Shown here: positions 51,017 to 58,836 of the stretch, piece by piece
How positions within the stretch are numbered: the first letter of the stretch is position 1
How the letters are laid out: every line of letters begins with the position of its first letter
Assembly (NCBI RefSeq): GCF_036549475.1
Contig: NZ_JAZHLI010000005.1
Location: 1-64,000 of the forward strand
Source: Aurantimonas sp036549475
GTDB taxonomy: Bacteria > Pseudomonadota > Alphaproteobacteria > Rhizobiales > Rhizobiaceae
Direction: 5' to 3'
Length of the DNA: 64,000 bases
Made by a program: the position numbers and the translations under genes
Notes under the pieces: model-generated
Seen by the model: the letters and a program-made list of their open reading frames with translations, nothing else
Told to the model about the DNA's origin: nothing
The model's database searches: none

Positions 51017-52174
51017 ATGCCGCCAGCCTCCCGATCACCCGTGCATCTGACCAAGGCCGAAGCGCGGCGCATCTGGCTGCGCGCCCAGCGGCTCGACGCG
51101 GCTGCGCCCTTCGGCGGCGGACCGGAGGCGACGTGCGCCGCGGTCGAGCATCTGGGCTATGTGCAGATCGACACGATCCATGTGATCGAGCGCTGCCACC
51201 ACCATATCCTCTGGAGCCGGATCCCCGATTATCGGCGAACCGACCTGCACCAGGCGCAGAGCGTCGACAGACGCGTCTTCGAATACTGGACGCATGCGCT
51301 GGCTTATGTGCCGACCCGCGACATCCGTTTCTTCCTGCCCGAGATGAAGCGCCACCGGGAGGCACCTGCGCGTTGGTTCGACCGGGTCACCGCCGCCGAC
51401 CTGAAGAAGGTCCTCACCCTCATCCGCGAGGAAGGCCCGCTGTCGATCCGCGACATCGAGGACGACGTGCTGGTCGAGAAGGATCACGCATGGGCAAGTC
51501 GCAAGCCATCGAAGCGGGCGCTGCAACTGGCCTTTTATACCGGCGCCCTGACGGTCAGCGAGCGCACTGGCATGCTGAAGAGCTACGAGCTGATGGACCG
51601 GCATTTCGGCTGGGAGCGTCGGCCGCGCCCGGCCAGCGAGCGGCAGGTCGCCCACTACATGCTGGACCGGTCGTTGCGGGCGCAGGGGCTGGTCAGCCTG
51701 GATTCGATCTGTCATCTCGCCGCGGCCCGCAAGCCGGCGCTCCGCGAGCTGATCGAGGCAAGGGTTCGGGGCAAGCGCCTGGTGCCGGTGGCGGTCGAGG
51801 ATGCCGGCAAGGTCGAGCACTGGGCCGAGCCGCAGGTGCTGGACGCGATTCCCCAGGCGGACGCGCCGATCGTCCACGTGCTGTCGCCCTTCGACCCGCT
51901 GATCATCCAGCGCCGGCGCCTCGCGTTGTTCTTCGACTACGAGCACCGCTTCGAGGCCTACGTTCCGAAGGACAAGCGAATCCTGGGCTATTTCGCCCTG
52001 CCGGTGCTCGTCGGCGATCGCATCGTTGCCGCCATCGACCTGAAGACCGACCGCACGGCCGGCAAGCTCGTCACCCAGCAGTGGACCTGGGCGGGCGAGG
52101 GCGAAGCATCGCGTCACAAGCAGCCGGTGGAAGAGGCACTGCATCGCTTCGAGGCGTTCCAGCTGCAGCGCTGA
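51017..52174 (+). CDS. Winged-helix DNA glycosylase of the YcaQ/AlkZ family
   Basis: A 385-residue HTH_42 family protein. The catalytic QxD motif is intact in GYVQIDTIHVIERCHHHILW (Gln50, Asp52), and the tandem winged-helix architecture is followed by the beta-barrel part with DPLIIQRRRL and VAAIDLKTDR. YcaQ-type glycosylases unhook interstrand crosslinks and remove alkylated bases, so this is a DNA repair enzyme. It is plus strand, 110 bases after the spermidine-synthase-like gene and 168 bases before TRAP receptor 2. Whether it belongs to the same operon is unclear. Confidence 0.89.
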   Translation: MPPASRSPVHLTKAEARRIWLRAQRLDAAAPFGGGPEATCAAVEHLGYVQIDTIHVIERCHHHILWSRIPDYRRTDLHQAQSVDRRVFEYWTHALAYVPTRDIRFFLPEMKRHREAPARWFDRVTAADLKKVLTLIREEGPLSIRDIEDDVLVEKDHAWASRKPSKRALQLAFYTGALTVSERTGMLKSYELMDRHFGWERRPRPASERQVAHYMLDRSLRAQGLVSLDSICHLAAARKPALRELIEARVRGKRLVPVAVEDAGKVEHWAEPQVLDAIPQADAPIVHVLSPFDPLIIQRRRLALFFDYEHRFEAYVPKDKRILGYFALPVLVGDRIVAAIDLKTDRTAGKLVTQQWTWAGEGEASRHKQPVEEALHRFEAFQLQR

Positions 52175-52342
52175 GGACCGACCATCCGTGCGCAGGTGGC
52201 GACGCGGCCGGATGGCCGTTACGATCCGCTTGCCTTTTGAACTCCGATGCTTACGATCCCGCGCACTTGCCGACGGGAGGACCTGGTCGGCGCAAAAACA
52301 CGCCGCCCGCGAGGCGGCGCCTTGCATTCGGGGAGGCATCTC

Positions 52343-53461
52343 ATGGACAGACGCAAATTCATCGGCGGCGCGGCCAAAGGCGCGATCGGCGCCGGTGCCG
52401 TCGGCCTCGGCGCCACCAGCCTCGCTGCACCGGCGATCGCCCAGGAGCGCCCGAGAATCCAGTGGCGCATGACCTCGTCATTCCCGAAGTCGCTGGACAC
52501 GCTCTACGGGGCCGCCGAGGCGCTGGCCAACCATGTGCGCGAGATCAGCGACGGACAGTTCGACATCCAGCTGTTCGCCGCCGGCGAGATCGTGCCGGGC
52601 GGCCAGGTGCTCGACGCGGTGCAGGGCGGCACGGTCGAGCTCGGCCATACGGCCTCCTACTATTATGTCGGCAAGGACCCCGCCTTCGCCTTCGGCACGG
52701 CCGTGCCGTTCGGGCTGAACGCGCGCCAGCAGAACGCCTGGTTCTACGAGGGCGGTGGCACCGAGCTCCTGAACGAATTCTACGCCAAGAGCGGTATCCA
52801 CGCGATGCCGGCCGGCAATACCGGCGCGCAGATGGGTGGCTGGTACCGCAAGGAAATCAACACGCCCGACGACCTGAAGGGCCTGAAGCTGCGCATCGCA
52901 GGCCTGGCCGGCCGCGTCGTCGAGAAGCTCGGCGTCGTGCCCCAGCAGATCGCGGCGGGCGACATCTATGCCGCGTTGGAGCGGGGCACGCTCGACGCGG
53001 TCGAGTTCGTCGGACCGTATGACGACGAGAAGCTCGGCTTCTTCCGGGTCGCGCCGTATTACTACTATCCGGCGTGGTGGGAAGGCGGCGCGGCGCTGCA
53101 CCTGATGGTCAACGCCGACAAGTGGAACAGCCTGCCGGACAGCTACAAGGCGATGCTGAACGCCGCCAGCCGTGCGGTGAACTGTTCGATGCTGGCCAGC
53201 TACGACTACCGCAATCCCCTGGCCCTGAAGCGGCTCGCCGAAGGCGGCGCGCAGCTTCGTCCGTTCAGCCAGGAGATCATGCAGGCGAGCTTCGCGGCGG
53301 CGCAGGAACTGCATCAGGAGATCTCGGCCGACAACGAGGACTATCGCAAGCTTCTGGAGAGCCAGAATGCCTTCAAGCGCGATGCCTATCTCTGGGCGCA
53401 GATCTCCGAATACACCTTCGACACCTTCATGATGGTCAAGCAGCGCGAAGGCGCTCTCTGA
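52343..53461 (+). CDS. TRAP transporter solute-binding protein, TakP-like, Tat-exported (receptor 2)
   Basis: A 372-residue periplasmic receptor with twin-arginine signal (RRKFIGGAAKG, cleavage near AIAQ at 31-34). The mature sequence parallels receptors 1 and 3: WRMTSSFPKSLDTLYGAAE, MGGWYRKEIN, LKLRIAGLAG, GPYDDEKLGF and YYYPAWWEGG. It differs at the ligand/sodium site, where the Glu-Trp of the others is Glu221-Phe222 (DAVEFVG), which could alter specificity; many other positions also differ, so it is the most diverged of the three. GGGAGG lies just upstream of the ATG at 52343. Receptor 3 begins 231 bases after its stop, with a 17-base-pair hairpin in the gap. Confidence 0.9.
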   Translation: MDRRKFIGGAAKGAIGAGAVGLGATSLAAPAIAQERPRIQWRMTSSFPKSLDTLYGAAEALANHVREISDGQFDIQLFAAGEIVPGGQVLDAVQGGTVELGHTASYYYVGKDPAFAFGTAVPFGLNARQQNAWFYEGGGTELLNEFYAKSGIHAMPAGNTGAQMGGWYRKEINTPDDLKGLKLRIAGLAGRVVEKLGVVPQQIAAGDIYAALERGTLDAVEFVGPYDDEKLGFFRVAPYYYYPAWWEGGAALHLMVNADKWNSLPDSYKAMLNAASRAVNCSMLASYDYRNPLALKRLAEGGAQLRPFSQEIMQASFAAAQELHQEISADNEDYRKLLESQNAFKRDAYLWAQISEYTFDTFMMVKQREGAL

Positions 53462-53509
53462 TCGGAAGGTTGCGCGCTGCCTGCCCAGGCCGCGCGGTTT
53501 GCAGGTTTT

Positions 53510-53553
53510 GATCGTCGGCCGGCCGCGGCACATGCTGCGGCCGGCCGACGATC
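53510..53553. repeat. Large perfect inverted repeat between TRAP receptors 2 and 3
   Basis: Arms of 17 bases (GATCGTCGGCCGGCCGC at 53510-53526 and its complement at 53537-53553) enclose a ten-base loop, giving a very stable hairpin 49 bases after receptor 2 stops. No T-run follows on either strand, so it is not a classical intrinsic terminator; protection of the receptor 2 mRNA end, a Rho-type pause or a protein-binding dyad are all possible. Confidence 0.7.
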
Positions 53554-53692
53554 GAATGTGATGTTCCGCCGGTCCGCGCCGGCGGAACTGCTGTGCTGGC
53601 ACTGACGGCGGATCGCGCTGGCCAGGGGCCAGACGTTCGTACCCCAGCGCCGGGCGCTCGCTCCCGTGACGCATTCAGAGGTCTTGTTCAGC

Positions 53693-54814
53693 ATGGATCG
53701 CCGTAAGTTCATCAGGAATACCACCGTCGGTGCCCTCGGCGTTGCCGGCGCCGGCACGCTCGCCGCCCCTGCCATCGCCCAGTCGATGCCGAAGGTGCAG
53801 TGGCGCTGCACCTCGTCCTTCCCCAAATCGCTCGACACGATCTACGGCGGCGCCGAGGACATGGCGAAGTTCGTGCGCGAGGCGACGGACGGCAATTTCG
53901 ACATCCAGGTCTTCGCCGCCGGCGAACTCGTGCCGGGTCTGCAGGCGGCCGACGCGGTGACCGACGGCACCGTCCAGATGTGCCACACCGCGTCCTACTA
54001 TTACGTTGGCAAGAACCCGACCTATGCGCTCGGCGCCACCGTGCCCTTCACGCTGAATGCGCGCGGCCTGCATGCCTGGCTGTACTATGGCGGCGGGATC
54101 GACCTCCTGAACGGGTTCTTCAACACCGAAGGCCTGCAGTATCTGCCGGGCGGCAACACCGGCACCCAGATGGGCGGCTGGTTCCGCAAGGAGATCAACA
54201 CGGTCCAGGACCTCGACGGCCTGAAGATGCGCATTGCGGGTCTTGCCGGCCAGGCGCTGCAGAAGCTCGGCGTGGTGCCGCAGCAGATCGCCGGCGGCGA
54301 CATCTATCCGTCGCTGGAAAAGGGCGTGATCGACGCGGCCGAATGGATCGGACCCTATGACGACGAGAAGCTCGGCTTCTACAAGGTCGCGCCGTTCTAC
54401 TATTATCCCGGCTGGTGGGAGGGCAGCCTGGCGCTGTGCTTCTTCACCAACAAGGCCGAGTACGACCAGTTGCCGGATGCGTACAAGAGCCTGCTTGCGA
54501 CGGCATCGCGCGCCGTCACGCTCGAGATGCTGGCGGAGTACGACTTCAAGAACCCGACTGCGCTGAAAACGCTGGTCCAGAGCGGCGCGCAGCTGCGCCC
54601 GTTCAGCCAGGAGATCATGCAGGCGAGCTTCGACGCCACGCAGGAGGTCTATGCCGAGATCAACGGCAGCAACCCGGCCTTCAAGAAGATCTACGATTCG
54701 ATGGTTGCATATCGCAACGATACTTATCTGTGGCAGCAGGTCGCGGAATACACCTTCGACACCTTCATGATGATCAAGCAGCGCGAAGGCGCGCTGGTGC
54801 CGCAGGGCAACTGA
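53693..54814 (+). CDS. TRAP transporter solute-binding protein, TakP-like, Tat-exported (receptor 3)
   Basis: A 373-residue periplasmic receptor with twin-arginine signal (RRKFIRNTTVG, cleavage near AIAQ at 27-30). It is closest to receptor 1: WRCTSSFPKSLDTIYGGAED, MGGWFRKEIN, LKMRIAGLAG and DAAEWIGPYDDEKLGF followed by YYYPGWWEG, with the Glu-Trp pair kept. An in-frame GTG nine codons upstream is possible, but the ATG at 53693 puts the RR motif at the usual place. It ends with a strong terminator 25 bases after the stop. No permease follows; the nearest is the minus-strand pair at 56.9-59.5 kb. Confidence 0.9.
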   Translation: MDRRKFIRNTTVGALGVAGAGTLAAPAIAQSMPKVQWRCTSSFPKSLDTIYGGAEDMAKFVREATDGNFDIQVFAAGELVPGLQAADAVTDGTVQMCHTASYYYVGKNPTYALGATVPFTLNARGLHAWLYYGGGIDLLNGFFNTEGLQYLPGGNTGTQMGGWFRKEINTVQDLDGLKMRIAGLAGQALQKLGVVPQQIAGGDIYPSLEKGVIDAAEWIGPYDDEKLGFYKVAPFYYYPGWWEGSLALCFFTNKAEYDQLPDAYKSLLATASRAVTLEMLAEYDFKNPTALKTLVQSGAQLRPFSQEIMQASFDATQEVYAEINGSNPAFKKIYDSMVAYRNDTYLWQQVAEYTFDTFMMIKQREGALVPQGN

Positions 54815-54838
54815 TCGGCATCCTGACGCACGATCGAC

Positions 54839-54874
54839 GGGCCCGGTGCGGAGACGCTCCGGGCCCTTTTCTTT
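54839..54874 (+). terminator. Rho-independent terminator after TRAP receptor 3
   Basis: GGGCCCGG (54839-54846) pairs with CCGGGCCC (54859-54866) around a twelve-base loop and is followed directly by TTTTCTTT. This is a textbook intrinsic terminator and closes the receptor 3 transcript 24 bases after its stop codon. Confidence 0.85.
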
Positions 54875-54964
54875 CCGAATGATTAAGCCGAGCGGTGTGT
54901 GTTAACCGCGTGTTAACCATGTCGGCATGATGATCGCCTTGCGTTTCGCTACGAGGCTTTCCCC

Positions 54965-55669
54965 ATGATCCCTGTCATCTCCATCGGCTCACTCAAGACG
55001 TCCGGTACCTCCACTCTTGCCATGACACTGGCCGGTGTCGCCGCAGCCGCGGAGATCCCCGTCGTGGTCATCGATGCGGCCCGCGACGGCGACCTCGCCG
55101 CCTGGGCACAGGCCGGCCTGCCAGCGAAGGTGACGGTGGAGCGGACCAACGATCCGGTCGTCATCGAGCAGCTGGTGCGCGCGGCGCGCCGTCGCGGCGA
55201 TGCGGCGATCATCGATGCGGGCGACGAGGCGGAGATGATCGGCCTTTGTGCCCGGCTCGCCGACCATGCGCTGATACCGGTGCGCTTTTCGCCGCTGTCG
55301 GCCTATTCGGCGCTGCTGACCGACCAGTTGCTGACCGCGGACACCGGCACCGGCCGCAAGGGTCGCGACCGCTGCTTCGTGGCGAGTGCCGTGACGGCGA
55401 TCCCGAGCCGCGTGGCACGCAGCGTCGAGGCGATCATCGGCACCAGCGAAACCCGCCGCCTGCGGATCGGTCTCGTCCAGCGCGCCGCCTACGAGGCGCC
55501 GTTCCTGCATGGCGGCACGATCTTCACGCTGCCGGACGAAGTGGCGCCGGGCCTCGACCGCGCCCGTGCCGAGGCCGCGTCGCTGGCCTACGAGATCGGC
55601 ATTCTGGGCCGCGTCGCGGATCTGCCGGAAGCCCCGGCCGCCGAAGCCGACATGCGCGACGCCGCCTGA
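54965..55669 (+). CDS. ParA/VirC1-like P-loop NTPase-fold protein with degenerate Walker A
   Basis: A 234-residue protein with the ParA/MinD layout: first strand PVISIGSLK, the ParA-type second motif VVVIDAARDGDLAAWAQAG (the usual D-x-D-P-Q-G-S region), and a Walker B-like strand AAIIDAGDEAEM. The P-loop, however, reads LKTSGTSTLAMTLA: the GK[ST] lysine is replaced by Thr15, and one loop residue is missing, so ATP hydrolysis is doubtful, although Lys11 may stand for the signature lysine. No parB, minC or partner gene is adjacent. It is a lone gene between two terminators, with a moderately AT-rich upstream region. A pseudo-ATPase role is inference. Confidence 0.75.
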   Translation: MIPVISIGSLKTSGTSTLAMTLAGVAAAAEIPVVVIDAARDGDLAAWAQAGLPAKVTVERTNDPVVIEQLVRAARRRGDAAIIDAGDEAEMIGLCARLADHALIPVRFSPLSAYSALLTDQLLTADTGTGRKGRDRCFVASAVTAIPSRVARSVEAIIGTSETRRLRIGLVQRAAYEAPFLHGGTIFTLPDEVAPGLDRARAEAASLAYEIGILGRVADLPEAPAAEADMRDAA

Positions 55670-55699
55670 GGGCAACTCGCAACCCTGCCACCGGAGCAG

Positions 55700-55731
55700 A
55701 AGGCCCCGGCGTTTCAGCGCGCGGGGCCTTT
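55700..55731. terminator. Bidirectional terminator-like hairpin between convergent genes
   Basis: AAGGCCCCG (55700-55708) pairs with CGGGGCCTT (55722-55730) to form a 9-base-pair stem between the converging ParA-like and DUF4424 genes. The T-runs are short on both strands (TTTCGG on plus, TTCTGC on minus), so efficiency is uncertain. Confidence 0.55.
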
Positions 55732-55754
55732 CGGCGTGAGCGGCAGGATAGCGG

Positions 55755-56768
55755 TCAGCCGCCGGCCGGCACGAGGATCAGCACATGCAGATCCTCGCGC
55801 GGCGTGTAGTCGCGCTTGCGGACCTCGAAGCGCGTCGGGGCGATCTTCTTCACGCCGCTGGCACAGAAGCTGACGAGGTTTTCCGGCGCGCCCTTGTCGA
55901 TCACCATGTTGAAGTCGCCGATGGGCTTTGCCCAATTGCCGCCGGTGACGAGGATGTAGTCGATCCACCGTTCCTGGAAGGGCAGGGTGTCCGGCCCGGC
56001 TGCCCGCGTGCGCCGCTCGACGGTCGCCATGAAATCGTCCTCGATGCAGTAGCGCTGACGCATGCGGGCAAGCTCATCCGGGTCGGCCCAGGACTGGCCA
56101 AGCATGGTGCCAACGCTGCCGCCGACCGAAGGCGCATAGTCGTGCTCGACGATGGTGGTGCCCGGGGCGAAGGTCTGGTTCCAGTGATAGGTGGCGCGAA
56201 GCGACCAGTCGGGCACGAGATGCGTTTCCCAGCCCTGACCGGCGTCGTAGCTTTCCTCGACCGCGATGCCGCCGTCGAGGACGGTCTTTCGGTCCTCCGG
56301 CGGCAGGGCATCGAGGGCCCGTCGCGCGGCGTCCGCCTGGGGCGCGAAGGGCAGGCGCAGGCGCTGCATGGTCGCCGTCACGTCGCGGTCGTCGACCAGC
56401 ACCTTCTGCTCGAGGTCCATCGTCACCGCTGCGCCGTCGACCCTGGTGGAAAAGGCCAGCGGGTTGTCGGGGTCGCCGGAGGGAATGGCGACGTCCCCGC
56501 CATAGGGATTGATCCGGATGTCGGGCATCGGGAATGCGACGATGGTGCTCACCGGGTCGCTGCCGGCGTTGACGAATTCGTAGCGGACGGACACGCGGTC
56601 TTGAGAAAGGAACAGCTCCTCGCGCCGCATCTCGATGGCATCGGTGGCCTGGAAGACGAGCCCGCCCGCCGCGAGATTGGCGGTGGTGTCGTTGGCCGTG
56701 GCGCCGCCCATCAAGGCCAGGGTGACGAGGGCAGCTGCCGCCGCGGTCCGGTATCGAAATCTCGCCAC
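55755..56768 (-). CDS. DUF4424 family exported protein
   Basis: A 337-residue exported protein: signal peptide RYRTAAAAALVTLALMGGATA, then a beta-rich mature domain that begins NDTTANLAAGGLVF, the DUF4424 hallmark (N-x-S/T-x-A-x-L-x-A-G-G-L). Other family segments are FPMPDIRINPY and DYAPSVGGSVGT. A Cys pair (RYCIEDDF, SFCASGV) may form a disulfide. The function is unknown. The start is a GTG at 56768; an open frame continues upstream, but it runs antisense-like through Pro/Arg-rich sequence and lacks a signal. It is downstream of the TRAP permease genes on the same strand, separated by a hairpin. Confidence 0.83.
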   Translation of the reverse strand: MARFRYRTAAAAALVTLALMGGATANDTTANLAAGGLVFQATDAIEMRREELFLSQDRVSVRYEFVNAGSDPVSTIVAFPMPDIRINPYGGDVAIPSGDPDNPLAFSTRVDGAAVTMDLEQKVLVDDRDVTATMQRLRLPFAPQADAARRALDALPPEDRKTVLDGGIAVEESYDAGQGWETHLVPDWSLRATYHWNQTFAPGTTIVEHDYAPSVGGSVGTMLGQSWADPDELARMRQRYCIEDDFMATVERRTRAAGPDTLPFQERWIDYILVTGGNWAKPIGDFNMVIDKGAPENLVSFCASGVKKIAPTRFEVRKRDYTPREDLHVLILVPAGG

Positions 56769-56838
56769 GTGCCTGTCCCCTGGTCCGTCGTCGGAAACGG
56801 AGACTAACGCGTTCCCGAAGCAGCCGGTAGCCGCCTGG

Positions 56839-56871
56839 GGCGGCGCGCGAGGAGAATCTCCGCGCGCCGCC
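56839..56871 (-). terminator. Hairpin downstream of the TRAP large permease
   Basis: GGCGGCGCGC (56839-56848) pairs with GCGCGCCGCC (56862-56871), with an inner GGAG/CTCC helix and a two-base bulge. It starts a few bases after the permease stop on the minus strand. There is no T-run, so it is a stable 3' structure rather than a proven intrinsic terminator. Confidence 0.45.
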
Positions 56872-56874
56872 GGC

Positions 56875-58836
56875 CTACTGGATCGTGGGTGGCTGCGACA
56901 GGTCGACAGGCGCAGGCTGGCCCGCCGGAGCGGGGGGTGACGCGGGCTCTGCCGCCGGGTTTGCGGGCGCCGCGCCGGTGGCGGGCGCCTGACCGCCGGG
57001 GGCGGCGTTGAAGTCGAGCGGCGGCAGGCCGAAGGCCGGCTGCGCGGCGGAAGGCGGCTGGCCCGGCGTCGTTGTGTTTGAAGGCGCCGGAGCCGGCTGG
57101 CCGCCCGCCGGTGCGCCGGGTTCGCCGATCGGGGGCAAGCCCAGCGGCGGCAGCCCAAGCGGATTGTTCTGCTGGCCGGTGCCCGACGCACCGCCGAGCG
57201 GCGGCAGGCCGAGGCCACCGTCGAAGGACGGCATCTGCAACCGGATCTCGGACGGATCCATCTGCGGCACCTCGGTCTTGTAGCGCATCACCATCTGCGG
57301 GAACATGATCGTCAGGGCGACCATGAGCACCTGGATGCAGACGAACGGCACCGCGCCCCAGTAGATCTGGCCCGTGGTGATCGGCTCCATGCGCTTGCCG
57401 GTGATGCGGTCGAGATAGGGCACGCGAGCCGCCACCGAACGCAGATAGAACAGTGCAAAGCCGAAGGGCGGATGCATGAACGAGGTCTGCATGTTCAGGC
57501 CGAGGAGCACGCCGAACCAGATCAGGTCGATCCCCAGCTTGTCGGCGGCCGGTGCCAGCAGCGGCACGATGATGAAGGCGAGCTCGAAGAAGTCGAGGAA
57601 GAACGCCAGGAAGAAGACGAGGATGTTGACGACGATCAGGAAGCCGGTCTCGCCGCCGGGCACTGAGGTCAGCAGTTCCTCGACCCAGATATGGCCGTTG
57701 ACGCCGTAGAAGGTCAGCGAGAAGACGCGCGCCCCGATCAGGATGAACAGGACGAAGGCCGACAGCTTAGTCGTCGACTCCATCGCCTGGGTCATCAGGG
57801 AGAGGTTCAGCTTGCGCTTGCCAAAGGCCAGCACCAGCGCGCCGACCGCGCCCATCGCGCCACCCTCGGTCGGCGTGGCGACGCCGAGGAAGATGGTGCC
57901 AAGGACGAGGAAGATCAGCGCCAACGGCGGGATCAGGACGATGATCACCTGCTGGGTCAGATAGGACATCAGCGGCAGCTTGAGCGCTTTGTTGAGGATG
58001 GCCACCACGTAGACCACCAGCACGGCGACCGTTGCGCCCCAGATGCCGGCGCCGTTGGCGACACGGCTCTCGAGATACTGGGTCGTCGCATAGGCGATCA
58101 CGACCGCTGCCGCCGCCGCGATCGCCAGCGAAGTAACGCCGCGGCCGAGCGTGCGGGCCTCCGGCGGCAAAGCGGGCGCCACGTTGGGGCGCAGCATGGT
58201 CAGGATAAAGACATAGCCGACATAGAGCCCGGTCAGCACCAGCGCGGGGACGAGGGCGCCCGAATACATGTCGCCGACGGAACGGCCGAGCTGGTCGGCG
58301 AGCACGATGAGCACCAGCGAAGGCGGGATGATCTGCGCCAGCGTGCCCGACGCGACGATGACGCCGCTGGCGAGTTGGCGATCATAGCCGTAGCGCAGCA
58401 TGATCGGCAGCGAGATCAGGCCCATGGCAATGACCGACGCGGCGACGACGCCGGTGGTGGCTGCGAGCAGGGCACCGACGAAGATCACCGCATAGGCGAG
58501 GCCGCCGCGCAGCGGGCCGAAGAGCTGGCCGATCGTGTCGAGCAGGTCCTCCGCCATGCCGGAGCGTTCCAGGATCAGCCCCATGAAGGTGAAGAAGGGG
58601 ATCGCCAGCAGCGTCTCGTTGGCCATGACCCCGCCGAAGAAGCGGTCGGGCAGGGCGCCGAGCAGCGGCCAGAAGAGGTTAATGTCCGGCGACAGCGGCG
58701 CGAGTTCGACGCCGATGATGAAGAACAGCAATCCGTTGGCGGCCAGCGAGAACGCCACCGGATAGCCGAGCAGCAGGAAGATCACCAGCGAGCCGAACAT
58801 GATCGGCGCCAGATTGTGGGCGATGAACTCGATCAT
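56875..58836 (-). CDS. dctM: TRAP transporter large permease subunit with Pro/Gly-rich C-terminal tail
   Basis: A 653-residue protein. Residues 1-518 form the DctM-type permease of about 12-14 helices, with GTLAQIIPPSLVLIVLADQL, VATPTEGGAMGAVGALV and NMQTSFMHPPFGFALFYLRS, of the longer type paired with TakP-like receptors. From about residue 519 the chain is polar and after 535 becomes low-complexity, rich in Pro, Gly, Ala and Gln, with four GLPPL/GLPPI units. Typical permeases end shortly after the last helix, so the tail of about 115 residues is additional. It starts four bases before the small-permease gene ends (ATGA overlap). The three plus-strand receptors nearby lack permeases and may use this one. 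Confidence 0.9.
   Translation of the reverse strand: MIEFIAHNLAPIMFGSLVIFLLLGYPVAFSLAANGLLFFIIGVELAPLSPDINLFWPLLGALPDRFFGGVMANETLLAIPFFTFMGLILERSGMAEDLLDTIGQLFGPLRGGLAYAVIFVGALLAATTGVVAASVIAMGLISLPIMLRYGYDRQLASGVIVASGTLAQIIPPSLVLIVLADQLGRSVGDMYSGALVPALVLTGLYVGYVFILTMLRPNVAPALPPEARTLGRGVTSLAIAAAAAVVIAYATTQYLESRVANGAGIWGATVAVLVVYVVAILNKALKLPLMSYLTQQVIIVLIPPLALIFLVLGTIFLGVATPTEGGAMGAVGALVLAFGKRKLNLSLMTQAMESTTKLSAFVLFILIGARVFSLTFYGVNGHIWVEELLTSVPGGETGFLIVVNILVFFLAFFLDFFELAFIIVPLLAPAADKLGIDLIWFGVLLGLNMQTSFMHPPFGFALFYLRSVAARVPYLDRITGKRMEPITTGQIYWGAVPFVCIQVLMVALTIMFPQMVMRYKTEVPQMDPSEIRLQMPSFDGGLGLPPLGGASGTGQQNNPLGLPPLGLPPIGEPGAPAGGQPAPAPSNTTTPGQPPSAAQPAFGLPPLDFNAAPGGQAPATGAAPANPAAEPASPPAPAGQPAPVDLSQPPTIQ

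Noticed and set aside
55755..57218. A 487-codon reading of the DUF4424 gene with a long N-terminal extension
   Set aside because: The extension is Pro/Arg/Ser-rich, overlaps the TRAP permease coding region in another frame and precedes a clear signal peptide that begins at the GTG at 56768.
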